The notes under the pieces: generated by a model | What the model was told of the DNA's origin: nothing | Database searches by the model: none | The model's input: only the letters and a program-made list of their open reading frames with translations | Translations under genes and position numbers: made by a program | Shown here: one piece after another, positions 12,985 to 25,310 of the stretch | Position numbering within the stretch: position 1 is the stretch's first letter | How the letters are laid out: each line of letters starts with the position of its first letter | From: Selaginella tamariscina | Lineage: Eukaryota; Streptophyta; Lycopodiopsida; Selaginellales; Selaginellaceae | Reading direction: 5' to 3' | DNA length: 64,000 bases | Assembly: GCA_003024785.1 (NCBI GenBank) | Contig: PUQB01000273.1 | Location: 186,001-250,000, forward strand

Positions 12985-15126
12985 TAGAGAAGTGGAACCT
13001 TGAATGGTAACAGTAAGCACATCATTGTTGACCTCGGTTTTATACCGTCAATGTTCCGGCAGCCATACAAATTACCGTAGAATCTCTCGACACGGTGCCA
13101 CGTGATCTAGGACAGACGTACGACATGTGGCAAGTTTGCTACTAGAGTTCTCTATACATACATATACACATAAATATAAACATACAATTATGATGCATAC
13201 GTAGTTACACACACAGTCATATACCTCCTGTGTAAAAAAATATCTGGATGTCACAGGTGAGTATATATATGTGTGTGTTTCAGTAGCATGGCCACTTGAC
13301 AGCATACATGAGAGAAGTAAAAACACATAATTTGTATATGTTTATATATACAAAGAAGTACATCTAATTTATAATTGTCAATATTTCATATGTACACACA
13401 CAATAACTATAAATAATGTATTAATTATATCTGTATATGTTATCATAATTAACATATACATATGGATATAAATTGTCTATACACATTTAAAATTTATGTA
13501 TACAAACAACATGGGTCTAAGTACACAAAAATACATTTGTAACATATTTTTAATATTTTAAATTTTATTTTATTATAACAAATATAAATAAAATACAAAT
13601 AAGCACTCCATGTAATCCTGTGACATGTTTACACATATCTAATATATAATTAACTTATAATTGTTTATACACAATTATAAAAGAATATAAAACAAAAAAT
13701 AAGGAAATATATATACATATACACATACACTTAAATATAAACATATATATATACATATGCACTTTCAGAGAAAAGCTTGAATTATAAGTTAGAAGAAAAA
13801 GAAACATTATTTAAAGAAGAAAATCTTACTTTAATTAAACATGTACTAAAAAAATTGTTAAACTTAATTTTACTATAATAATATGTTATAACACTTATAT
13901 CATGCCCTTATATGCCGTTATGCTTTGCACCGCCCATGCAGCCTTTAATATCATAAGTAACATGACATTTCGTGGTGAAATTATCTTATATGTTTAATTT
14001 ATTTTTAACTTTTAAATATTTTATATTATATTAAACTAAAGTGGGGTTAATTTGAATTTATTGTTTCTTAAAAATATTTATATTAAACATATCGATTTAT
14101 TTTACGAAGATAGAGTTTCTTTATATAAATCTCTCTCTATACCCGCACATGCAAACAAAGCAGGAAATAATGAGTTTATAATTATATCAGGTGAATAGAT
14201 GACAAAAGCATATGAATAATAGAAGGTCGGTGCGTGTGTGTACGAGAGAAAAAACTTACCCTTCATGCTTTTAGAGTGTACGTACCCTCCACAAAGTCTC
14301 TCATATATATATGCCTTTGTGTGTGTATATATTACCTTGTAAATGTGCCTGCTCGTATTTCCATTGTTCCACGAATTTAACAATGTCTCTGTAAGTCAAA
14401 TCTTGCTTAAACACGCAAGGGTATATTTCCTCAAAGTGTGTACTGTTGGGTACGCATTTATATATCATGTATCATACATACATTAACTAGCACATAAATG
14501 TATTGATGCGCATATGCACCCTGTGATGCAGGTATGCATGTACCTGCACCAGCTTCTCATTCTATTCTCCGGCGTTATTAAACCACTGTGAGCACAACAG
14601 CTACAGACATGTCTATTTATCTTACAGTGTAATTCTGGATGATGCTTCGCTAAGAAAGATTTGCAAGCAGCCAGTACGTTGGTATCGTACATCTGTTGTG
14701 TACAATACACAGCTTGCATTTGAATGTGTGTATGTGATATGTATACATGTTGTTCTGATATGTAGCTATATACATGCACTATAGTGACATACAGAAATGT
14801 AGGATAGTTTCTTTTAGAAGTTCTGTTGCATAACTATTTGCACATGCCCATACACAAAGAAAGAGATGCTAATTTATACTTGTTGCCGTATGCTTCCCTG
14901 TGTTCCTTGCTATATCACTTACAAAGTATACACACATAACTGTAGGTTCGTTCGTGTACGTTAGATCAACTATGTTCGATCGCTTATTTATTTCTCGGCT
15001 TTGTAACCTTGGGTGTTTGTTCTTGAGATTTAGTGTTCCCTGTTGAAGCCTAACGGGAATATCTAGCCAATTGTTTGAAGGAGTGTGGATTTGCACCAAC
15101 TCCTCTGAAATGGGTGGTCCAAACAA
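12985..15126 (-). pseudogene. copy 1B: decayed 3' half of the SAM/HSP20 family gene
   Basis: Minus-strand segments match the 3' exons of copy 2A in order. A Lys-rich segment (about 15050-14955; REINKRSNIVDLT against AINKKSNKVDLT) comes first. Next is a segment with SFLAKHHPELHCKIN (about 14700-14540), then one matching the exon with EIHPYLFKQD and KFMEQWKYEQA (about 14450-14338), and a short segment at about 14280-14255. Last is a degenerate alpha-crystallin segment at 13125-12985 (WHR-ERFYG, DGIK, VLTVTI). Stops and indels are present. No SAM exon was found upstream. It ends about 600 bp upstream of the start of copy 1A, in tandem orientation. Confidence 0.65.
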
Positions 15127-15129
15127 TTG

Positions 15130-17235
15130 TCATGTGTTTATTAGCAAGAGATAAAGTGTATCCTTCTTAGTCATAAAGACTAAAAGAGCCAATTGAGTTA
15201 ATTAAGTAACTTTAATTTACTTCAAATGATTTTACTAAATAAAATTATAACATTCATTTAAATGGATCACCCATTTAGATGTGTTGTGCACAGACTTAAA
15301 ATTTGTTACTATGCCTTCCTCTAAAGGTCATCCGTGACAATCTAAGGCATCTCAAAGGTGATAATTAGTACATTGATTACCTTCCTCAATTACATGCTAA
15401 TGCAACTCACCAAAGTATCACTCATGACAAGCTGGCTAATATAACTCAAAGGCAATTGGCATGCGATCGTGATAATTTGTACATTGATCACCTTCCTCCA
15501 AGGTCACTCGTGATAGGTTAATGCAATAGAGGAGATCAATATGTTAACTGTGTGTTTTGTAACTAGTTCAAAGGTGATTGCTATGTGGTTTGCACGATTG
15601 TGCTTACTATGTGGATTGCATGATTGTGTAGTATTAACATATTAATTAAGTCAGAGGTGATCTAATTAAGCTCATAAATTCACAAATTTGATTCTAATGG
15701 AATTGAACTTAAATCAGCTTCGCTAACAATTGTGATACCAGTATCCTCTCCATTAGTCATAAAAATTAAGATTGAATACATGCTGCCTCAGCCAATGATT
15801 TAGATAGTCAATAATATATATAGACTGTATGATTGATAATGATACATATAACATACAACTTTCAAAAAACTTACATTGTGTTTTTGCAATAAAAAGAAGC
15901 TATGCAAATAAAATTATAATTGCTTTTAATTTTACTTAAATTAAATTGCATTTAAATTTAAATTTAAAAATGTTTGTGTTGTTACTTGCAAGTACTGGTG
16001 GCCTCAAAGTCCGTTAGTACATAGCTTTGCCAGTCCAAGGTGCATTAATGTAATGCTGCCAGTATGTAGATTTAATTTGTACTACAAAAAATAAATTATA
16101 TATATATAGATACTTAAATTAATGTTGTTATACAACAAATATTTAAAAATATATATATTATAATAAAGCCATCTTGCTAATCTTCTTGCAAACACTAGTT
16201 TATTAAGTAAATATAACAGTTAAATATAACAGCCTTATGATCTATAAAAATACTCTATATTGTGCCTAGTTTATATAAATACATACATGTATGTGTGCAT
16301 ATATATATGTGTGTGTGCTCAAAGGTAGGCAATAATCATTCATAGATTTGCTTCAATTTCACATCCACCTAAAATGAATATCGATAACTTTGTAACACTA
16401 TATATATACTTTTATTATATAAGTTATATGTGTATGTGCATACATAATTTATCTACCTGAGTTAAGTGACTATATCAATAAGTAGCATAGAAGCCTTCTT
16501 CATAACACCATTTCATTGACTTAGGTAGAACAATGACACAAATACTTTAGAAGGCGATGGCAATAAATTGCAAACCAACAAATAAAAAATATGTTTTTCA
16601 ACTAGTCTAAAGTTAACTTTGTTGCTTTCATAGTGCAAATGATAGAAAATTATCTTTATAGTATGGGGAGGAAGCAAGAACTAGTTTATGCCTATTGAGA
16701 AGTTGTTGTCTATAATGATGCTGTTGCAACACGTTGTCAATGAAATGTACATGTTAAAAGATGAAAATTGTCAAACTAAGTGGCTTAAATAACAACCCGG
16801 GGAGGTCACTTGTCATGGCTCTGGTACACTAGCACCGTAAATAAGTTCTGGTTTTTGCCCCCTAAAGTACGGTTTAAGTAGGTATACCATTACCCCCTAA
16901 CCTTAAATATTTTAAAATTTTAATTTTTTTTACTAGCCCCCAAACCTTAACATTATGAAAAAACAGGTTTTATTACAGCTTCCTAATCGTAAAATATATT
17001 AATTTTTTTCTTAAAAAATTAGATATTATTTATTACATAAAATAAATTCATCTAGTTTTGATTGTAATCTTTTATCTAAACAATAAAGCTCACAATCAGT
17101 ATCAAAAGTAAGTGACATAAGTGACAGACCCGTGTACATGTTTTTTTTGTCACAACCCAAAAACACACGAACACACATGTTTATTTTTCTCAGAATATTT
17201 TTCAGAAGTAAAGTGGGTAAATTGTTTTCACTTAC
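15130..17235. repeat. AT-rich intergenic DNA with about 112-bp diverged direct repeat
   Basis: Motifs GTGATAATTAGTACATTGAT and ACCTTCCTC near 15357 recur near 15469 with GTGATAATTTGTACATTGAT, each within sequence about CAAAGGT and TCACTCGTGA. The rest, to 17235, shows no gene that I can support. Confidence 0.5.
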
Positions 17236-17821
17236 TGTGGCTACATGAGCTATTCGATGGTGTTGCATGAGCTGCTTCTGCTCCATTCTCAGTCCCTGAA
17301 AACAATATTTATAATATTTAGAATATGACTTAAGCATAGGAATAAAAAATTAATGAAACCAAAAATAAAAAACTAACCTTTCATGACAAAAGATAAGAGA
17401 GTTCCTTGTTTTTCAAGTGAAGCATCGTTTGTTCGTAGATTGTTCTCCAAGCTGCCCTTTACAAACATGGGCACCAACTTCCCACAAACATCACACTCTA
17501 AATGGAGGGTTTTCTTGTCCTTAAAACCACAAACACTTGGCTGATAAATGGTGAACTTAACTCTAGAGTCTAACTCGAACTTCTCCACCACATTAGAGAG
17601 TAGCATCTCTACCACCATTCTCAGATCCTCTCAATCAGCTCGTTCAGCATCTGGACAAGCATGAATGTCAACTAGAACTCCTTCCCCACCCTCAACTGCT
17701 TCAGGCCCTGCTTCAGCCACATCGTCAAGATCCAGGCTCCTCCAAGCTCTTCTCTTCCTCATTTTTTCTCCATGCTGGAAGTTTATAAGTTTATTCATGG
17801 GGCAAAATACAACAAACAATT
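17236..17821 (-). pseudogene. small spliced gene or pseudogene, unknown function
   Basis: A long exon runs from about 17821 to 17378 and codes for a basic start (MRKRRAWRSLDLDDV), an acidic stretch, and a part with two cysteines (HLECDVCGKLVP). It ends at AAAG|GTTAGT. A second exon (17295-17236) follows a good acceptor (TTTTCAG) and stays in frame (TENGAEAAHATPSNSS) to a GTAAGT donor. One TGA interrupts exon 1 near 17640, where a CGA-to-TGA change would explain it. I do not recognise the family. It lies directly downstream of the LINE on the same strand. Confidence 0.4.
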
Positions 17822-17928
17822 CCAGGTTTTCGCTCTTCTACATTTTACGCCGCCTAAGTACCTCTCTAACTACCTCAAGAGTTCTAAGTACACCTTAATA
17901 CCTAAGCATTACCCCCACATCAACCACC

Positions 17929-18085
17929 ATGTCATCATCCTCGTCATCACCCACGTCATCACCACATCAGCATCCACGTCATCTGCCACATCATCCACCA
18001 CAACATCTACCACGTCATCTGCCATGTCATCCACCACGTCGTCTGCCACATCATCCACCACGTCATCCGCCACATCATGTCTACG
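17929..18085. repeat. 12-bp-like minisatellite (GTCATCNNCCAC)n
   Basis: Variants of CACGTCATC and CACATCATCCAC repeat about a dozen times. The repeat lies just beyond the 3' end of the LINE ORF2 on its sense (minus) strand, so it may be part of the LINE 3' UTR; it could equally belong to the neighbouring gene. Confidence 0.75.
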
Positions 18086-18229
18086 ACTGGATCATTCCCC
18101 ACAACCACGTCAAGGGGAGTTTACTAACCAACGGGGCGGACTCCATCTCCATTTCACCTGGTTTTGCATCTTAACCCCAACATCGGGATCCACACCCTCT
18201 CCATAAGATCTCTCTCGTTCAAGTCCCCC

Positions 18230-21200
18230 CGCTCCCATGCAACTTCATGATGTGAGGCAACTGCTGATACCAAGGTCGTCCAGAAGAAGACCACTTGTTG
18301 AGTGGACCATCTTTGCCCTTAACACTCCCGCATTCCGCGCGTGCCAAATTGCCCACATCGCATCCCCGATAAAATACCACTGAGAAGGAGACAACCCCGC
18401 GGCTCTTCCACCACATCCAAAGCTAGCCCCGGGCTGAAACCTGGAGGTTCGTCCCCATCCACCTTCACAACCCATACCCCGGCTGATTTGGTGAGATAAC
18501 TTGCATGCTCTCCCAAACAAACCAGCTCCCAGCTCAGCCATGCGTCCTGCCGACTCACCTGTTTTATCACTCTCAGGATACACCCAGACTTCTTGTGTGC
18601 ATGTGCATTCCAAAAGCAGTGCCGTTCCGATTCCAAATCCCACACGTGTCGCACCCCTGAAACGGGAGTCCCCAGATATTCCCACGTACTGCCAGGCTAT
18701 TCTGCAAAAGCATCCAAAACATTGCCTTGATTGCTGACGGCCATGGACCCGACCATAGTTCGCGACCAAACTCCCTGCACAAGCCCCGTGGAAGCCCGGC
18801 TGCGTGTAAATGATCGGCCAACTTGGATGCTGGCCGCCGACCCAGTAAAGCTTTCTGCCCATACGTGGCTGATAGTTGAAAAAACATCTCCCTGTCTCTC
18901 CCGTATCCACCTCCATGCCTTGGGGTCAAAATCCAGCTCCTCCACGATCCCCTTGAAAGAGGTAGAGCACTCTCCACTCCCCATGCTTGACAGACGGATC
19001 TACACTTGGATATTTCCTTTCCATGTCCACCACTCTTGCTAATCGTGCGTTGCCAAGTCGGGTAGGGGGTAATCTCTATCCTATGTGGCTGTAGTAACCC
19101 GTCTGCTCTTGATACTCGGAATTGCCCCTTCCTTGCCCGCTGCATCGTATACAAACCAGACCATTTGGACACCCTGCTCCTCTAAGATCAGCCAATCCCC
19201 TGTCCGGAACTCCCCGATTGCCAGTCGCCCATCTCACGCAGACAATCCGCGCGTATACAAGAGTCCTGGTTGCGCGACATGTGTCCGACACCGCCTGTAC
19301 AGGTGATCTTCCCACCGTTGGATCCACTGAGTCACCGAGTCTGGCTCGTCTAATCGCAGATCCTCTAGTTGTTGAACTCTCTGCAGCCCCACCTTGTGCC
19401 ATCTTCTGAAACAATCACGCAACGATTGTGGCATGCTCATCCCCAATACCCAACCTTCCTCGAACTGCATCAACTCATGTAGAAAAATTGGATGTCGCAG
19501 GTACTCCCGCCCAACATGGAGCACCGAAAGTCAAAGTGTAGACGCTGCCAAGAACCAAACACTGTCCTGCACCCACTGTACCACACGCCCAGAACCACAA
19601 GCCGGCCGCACTCGCTCCACAACATCCCTCAGCAAGATCTTCCACGGTTGTTGACCTGGTGATAACCCCCTGACTACCAGCTTCCATGGTTGTTGAGACC
19701 AGGACTGGTGGGATCAAGCCCAACCCCCTTCCGCCTTCGGCATGGTGCATGATTCCCATCTCATTGAGCTTGGTATCTCATTTGACACCCGCTCCTTTCC
19801 AGATGTAGACTCGCAGCATGGATTCGAATTTTCCGCATTGTCTCCGTGGTGATGTTCCATGCCCAGCAAAGAACCAAAGGCTCCTGAGCAATACACTATT
19901 AGCCACCGTGGCCGATCAGGGAAAGACAGCTTCCTTTTCCCCACTAGGTAATATGACTAGCCACACGTTCTAACACAATCGTACTCTGACGTATGGGTCA
20001 TATCGTGTGCCAAGCTGGAAATCGAGATATCTTGTGGTGGCGCCCCTCGCTATCCATTGAAAGCCCAGTCAAGTCCCTAGTTTGGATGGTCACCATCTCC
20101 AAGCCAGATCCCCTTTGACTTGCCCCAGTTGGTCTTCGCTCCATCAGCCAAGTTAAAGCGCTCCAACAATCGCTTCACCGTGTTCAGGTTCTCCACATCC
20201 CCTGCCAGTACGAGTCCCGTGTCATCTGCAAATAGGCTGTCCAGAACCTCTTGGTTAGCGCATGCATCCTCATCCACCAAGTCACCCGCCAGAATGGGCA
20301 GGGGAATGCCCTCGTGGTCTCTGGGTCTGCGTGCTAAGAGGTGGGCATGTAGCGCCTCCGCTTGCATGAGGAACAAGTATGGGGCCAAGGGGCATCCCTG
20401 ACGAACGGATCTCCTCAACTCCACCATCCGGCTCATCCACCCATTGAGGAGAAGGCAACTCTTTGATCGGCAATACAAGCAGGACACCCATCTCACAAAC
20501 ACCTGCGGGATCCCCTTCTTCTCCATCACTGCCTCTATGAATGTCCAGTTTACCCTGTCATACGCTTTCTCAGCGTCCAGCAATAGCAAGCAATAGTCTG
20601 CGAGTAGCTCCTGAGCGCGTTCACTGGCCATCAACATGGTTGCCACATTCTTGTAGAGCTGCCTCCCCTTCATGAATCCACATTGAGCCGGGCATAATCG
20701 GATGCAGCCGATTCACCAATGTCTTGGCAACGATCTTATAAAAAGAATTCATCATAGAGATCGGACACCAATTGCGAAGCAACGTGGGATCAGCAGAGCC
20801 CTCCTTAGGTAGCAAAGCTATCATATCCTCTGCGTACCACTCCGCCCATGTACCATCATCCGGCCCTGCACATACCTCTGACCATTCTCTGTGAACCGCC
20901 ACCCCAGCCAATGCCACGAGTTCAAAAAGAAGGACATTGGTATCCCGTCCATGCCCAGTGCGTGATATCCCGGCGTAGCTCCCGCATAGCCAGCCACATC
21001 TCTTCCTCCGTGAAGGGTTGAACCAGCCTTTGTTGCATCTCCGGGGTCACGCAAGCGCCAACAGTTGCTAGGACCACCTCACAAACCTATCTTCGTTCTG
21101 CGGACCATGGTTTAGCTGAGAAGAGCCGCCTGAAGTATTCGATGCCCACCTCCATCATTTCTTGCGGGTCCTCGTGCAATCGACCCACCTCGTCTTGAAG

Positions 21201-22416
21201 ACCAATCATTGGCTTGCTCCTCAATGTCATCTTAATAGCACGGTAGAACTCTGCATTCAACCGCTTCTCATTCGAGTACCAGCGTTGCAGCCGGAGCCTC
21301 ATACAGTCTCGGACCTTCAAGTCTTCCAAACCTTCCAGATGTTTCTTCACCACCTCCTTGCGAGCAACCAGCCACTCATTGTTTGGATGACGACTCAAAA
21401 GCCGATCACACGCTGCCAAACCTCCCCGAACTGCTCTCACCCTTGACAAAATAGATGCATGTTTTGACTGCTGACCTGCTCTACAGCGGCGGGATACTTC
21501 ATGGAGGAATTCGTGAAGAGGCCAGTCCCTGCTCTCTGAGAGCACCAGACTTGTTCCAATTGCTCCCTTACTGTCAGGTCACCAATATATCTGGATGTGA
21601 TAGACACGGGTCACAAGTCTGAGTTTGGTTTGGCCATAATCTTGACGAACAGTGATACTGGCGCATGATCCGATAAGGTGAAGCCTTCCCACCTATGCAT
21701 CCACCCACATTTCTCAAGAACCCACACTGACCCGTATATCCTATTCAATTGCCTATGGATCATCTCACCGCCCGGCGCGACCCTTGCCCGAGTAAACCGC
21801 AAAATATGAGCTCAGAAAGACGAGGCAACGAACATGGTCCTAGACCCCATCACCACCTGCAAAGTCCTCCATGCTTGCTGCTCCGCTTGCCCCACTGCTG
21901 ACCTCACATAGCGTGCGAATCCGTTTGGTGTGCTCATATCCAACTCAAATTCGATCATGTTGAAATCTCCAGCACTACCACTCATCTACCTGGTCTGGTA
22001 ATTCCCCTGCAGTGTGCGCCAGAAGGTCCCCCGCTGCCCGTCTTCATTTGGTGCATACACGTTAAGTACCCCGACACGCGTGTGCTGTAGTTGTAGCACT
22101 AGAAATTGTGCTTTGCCTCGGATGATGATGCCCTGTCTTTGTATCAACCCTGCCCACCGGCTACTTAACAGAGCAATGTGCCCCTTGTCCTACCGACTGT
22201 GGGATTCCACATCCTTGTGTACCCCGGAAGGATCCAGCATCCTTCACCCACCATTGCAGCAGATATGTGTGTCCTGGAATGCCACTATGTCTACCTTCGC
22301 TGATTGACTACCATCTCCGCCATACATAGTCCAAGACGCGCATGCCTACGTTGCCCATAGGTGTCCAAGTTGGCAAGACCCCGCACATTCCATGTCATCA
22401 AGTGGAGATTCGTCAT
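18230..22416 (-). CDS. LINE ORF2: AP endonuclease, reverse transcriptase, zf-RVT (frameshifted)
   Basis: The likely start is ATG 22416, followed by LMTWNVRGLAN, the first motif of APE-type LINE endonucleases. GDFNMIE can be read near 21970, and LSDHAPVSL, the last catalytic motif, near 21670. The linker (21545-21087) contains RWYSNEKRLNAEFY. RT motifs follow: IALLPKEG and RNWCPISMMN (20840-20740), LLLDAEKAYDRVNW (about 20580), RQGCPLAPYLF (about 20400) and SLFADDTGL (about 20230). The C-terminus has AMFWMLLQNSLAVR (about 18720), CDTCGIW (about 18640) and WAIWHARNAGV (about 18330), as in plant zf-RVT regions. The product would cut target DNA and reverse transcribe the LINE RNA in place. Several frameshifts make it non-functional as written. 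No RNase H follows the zf-RVT region. Confidence 0.8.
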
Positions 22417-23239
22417 GAGAGTTATGGAGAAGTTGAGTCAGGAATCTAACCCGTTTCCTCGACCCATTCCAGAGACTTTGGGATCTTCAAAAACCTATTC
22501 GCTACCAGCTCGGTGACCACGAAGTCTTATTTCGGTGGTTTGCCCTCTGGTTTGATGCGCATTACGCCGGTTGTACTTGCAAGGCACCTTCCAGGAAGGG
22601 AGTCAACTAAGGTGCCAGGGGGCGGTTGCCACACATAGGTACCAACAAAGGACCTGAAGTGCCATCCGATAGCTTCATCATCAATACTTCCTTTTCATCC
22701 GCGCCATCGCCACAAGTATAGTCTGCACGGTTTTGATCACCTTTGTCACCCCGTCAGCACCGGCACTCTCACCTTCAACGAGTCAGGTAGAGCATCTCTT
22801 CCCTTCCATGCATTTCTCAGAGAAGCGGCTTTCGCAAGCTCTGCTGGTTTGTCCCTTAAGGACACCACTATTTCTACCTCTGCAGGTCCCCTATGTTCTG
22901 AGCTCATCCTACAATCTCCCCCAGAACTTCCTCCCTTCTCTATTGTTGGCCACTGTCCCTGCTTTTCCCGAGATGACTGCTCCCCTATTTGTTCACATCT
23001 TTGCCACTCATCCCTTCAATGGCTCCTCTCGAGACTTGCCCATCGCCCTCGGACCTGCACAGCCTGCTCAAGTCTCTCTCCCCCCCGGAACCACCATCTT
23101 TTCCTCTGCTCCAACCCATGCACTTCACACCTCTCGATCCCGCACAATCTCACTCATTCTAGCCACCTCCAAGCTCACCGATACGTTCTCCCCATCCTCT
23201 CACAAGTACACTCGGACCCATTTCAAACTTGTCTTTGAA

Positions 23240-24480
23240 CTGCTACTCCTTTAACATTTGTCCAAGCTCCACACGTCGTGCACCCCCGTCAACTACCACA
23301 CTCCTTGGAGAACCAATTGACACGCGTGTCGAGGCTTCATCCATTTCCTTGAGTAGCTCCTCCCATGCTATGTCATCAGCAATCATTCCTTGTGCCTGCC
23401 CTCTCACCTTCCACTCCTGCTCCGCATCCTCAGGATCTTCTGTGAAATTCCAGACCACTTTGGATGGCAAGGGAGGGTCCCTTTTCCCATCCATAATAAC
23501 TCAAAGTCCCCATCGGTCCAGTCCCGCAAGACGAAGTTAGTCTGTTTCCAACCAAACTGGTTCTTACACAACTCCTCCAGCACCTCCTGCATATTCTTGT
23601 TCTTGCATTTTGGGATTGTCAACAGCTTCCATCCTCCCAACTCGCCCAGCATAAGAATCCTCGATCTGCTCCGCTCATCCATCCACATCAGCCAAACCAT
23701 CTGCTCCTGCGGACTAGTGTCAGTCTTCCCCCCACGGATCCTTCAGAAATCTCTTCTCCTAGAGTTCGTGCACTTCCTTCCAGTTCCAATGGGGGGGACT
23801 GTAACATTGGTCTGACTTCCACCCTCTCCAAGTCAGCCCCATCCTCTAGGGCGTCATCATCCATCACTCCCTTGTCTCGCTTGGCTAACACGACAGCATA
23901 ATTTGACAGTAAGTCCGCACGTTGATTCTACTCCCTTGGCACGTGCCTAATATCCACCTCCTGAAATGCGTCCAACAGCACACACACACGCTCATGTAGC
24001 ACCTGTAGGCCCTTCGTCTTCACATTCACCTCTCCCTTGAACTGCTGCATCATCAACTTAGAATCACCCCTCACCTTAAGCCGCTGCACTCCTTCCTCAC
24101 GAGCATCAACAGTCCAATCGTCAACGCCCAATACTTTGCCTGGTTGTTGGTGGCACGCTTCAATCCCTGCACTGTCTCCTTCACCACTTCTCCCCCTCTC
24201 GACTCAAAGTGGCACCTGCACCCGCTGCACCCGCTGCACCCTTCGGGTTCTCCTTGACCGCTCCATCTGTATGCAGCACATACCATTCTCCTAGAGCTTC
24301 TCTTCGACGACTCCGCTCTGCTTCTTCCATTACACCCTCCAAATTCCTTAGACGAACCACCTCGAGATCGCCAGAGACCTTGCAATTCTCCGCAGGACCG
24401 CTGATCGTAGCCGACGCGTTGAGAACACGGAACCTTCCTTTCGCGACATCACTTCCCTGTTCTCTTGTCTCCGTTCCCCT
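23240..24480 (-). CDS. RNase H-containing ORF upstream of LINE endonuclease (degenerate)
   Basis: The minus strand codes for WYVLHTDGAVKENPK (about 24290-24240), GLKRATNNQAKYWAL (about 24160), VRGDSKLMMQQFKGE (about 24075) and DIRHVPRE, stop, NQRADLLSNYA (about 23950-23905). These match the plant RNase HI order: Asp in TDG, Glu in NNQAEY, Asp in RGDSKL, Asp in NQRAD. Here the Glu position is Lys, and a TAG precedes NQRAD, so the domain is inactive as written. The frame continues past the domain into acidic sequence and then, after shifts, into a segment with GWKQTNFVLRDWTDGDF and WNFTEDPEDAEQEWK before ORF2 begins. It may be an ORF1-like protein with an RNase H. The other reading is the tail of an older LINE copy lying upstream. 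Confidence 0.6.
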
Positions 24481-24839
24481 GTCTTGGCACCCTAATCCAG
24501 AGCCTTGATTCTGCTCCCCTGTTCTAACTCTATTCCCTGTCCAAAGCCCTGATTCTGCTTCCTTGTTCCCACTTTGTTCCCCTATCTTGGCACCCTAATC
24601 TACTGCCCTAATTCCACTCCCTTGTGACTCTGCCTTGCACCAGAGCCCTAATTTCTACTGAGGAACCCTAACTACCCTGATAAACCCTAATTACCCCTGT
24701 TTGAGTAATTCGATAGATCCTTCTCTCGCCTCAAATCCTCTGCAAATCCAAGCTGAGCCTTGCTACCCATTTGCAATTCCCCCTACAGCCCACCAAGATC
24801 TGCCTTCAATTTCAGAATCTGGGGATCCTCATATATTTC

Positions 24840-25310
24840 TCCATGCTTGGGACATGCACAATGTTTGACACAAAATTGTAGCATGAGTCCTTCACCCCTT
24901 TCCCGTAAGGCTCACTACACTCATAGCAAAAAATCCCGAACACATCCTTGTTGTAGGAGAACAACTCAAAATGATCATCCCTGCCTTATTCTCGTAGCTT
25001 CTACTTGTTTTGTATAAACGACTTCTTCCACTCATATGTGAGCTTTGGAGTCGCAAGCTTCGAGTGCATACTGACATGAAAGAACTCCCCAGACTCTGAG
25101 AAGCAGACACCAGCAACGCTAGCACTCTCAACCTCTCTGGAAGCGCTAGGGCCTAAACCATTTGATTGCACCTGCTCCACACGAATCAAAACCTCATTTT
25201 CACGACAGCAGTATCTCTCCTGTTTCTCTATCAATGCCAGATTTGCTGGGCCAAGAAATGACCAACAATTGCCCACCAGGCCAGGGATCTCATCCTCATT
25301 GATTTCCCTG
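24840..25310 (-). pseudogene. exon-like fragment of unknown gene, two in-frame stops
   Basis: After a splice-like acceptor (ATCCACAG at about 25311) the minus strand reads EINEDEIPGLVGNCWSFLGP, NLALIEKQERYCC and later DHFELFSYNKDVFGIFCYECS, ending near MRIPRF. It is interrupted by TAG and TAA about 15 bp apart (about 25012 and 24998); both sit where CAG and CAA would read through. Codon use looks like host coding sequence rather than LINE. I do not recognise the family. It lies just upstream of the LINE on the same strand, so it may be a captured host exon, part of a longer LINE 5' region, or a host pseudogene. Confidence 0.35.

Larger units (their letters stand above)
18200..24700 (-). mobile_element. 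LINE (L1-type non-LTR retrotransposon), minus strand, decayed
   Basis: Reading the minus strand from right to left, the region codes for an RNase H-like domain (24300-23880), a charged linker (23700-23240), an AP endonuclease (22416-21600), a reverse transcriptase with FADD (21100-19700), and a zf-RVT plus Trp-rich C-terminus (18800-18230). GC content is clearly higher than in the AT-rich flanks. Frames are interrupted by frameshifts. I could not find a clean poly(A) tail or target site duplication, so both ends are approximate. Confidence 0.75.

Noticed and set aside
17665-18206. Plus-strand Ser/Thr and His/Pro-rich ORFs
   Set aside because: Antisense shadow of the minus-strand exon plus the 12-bp minisatellite.
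22733-23815. Long plus-strand ORFs (173, 141 and 129 codons)
   Set aside because: They are antisense to the LINE; no domain, and composition mirrors the minus-strand coding sequence.
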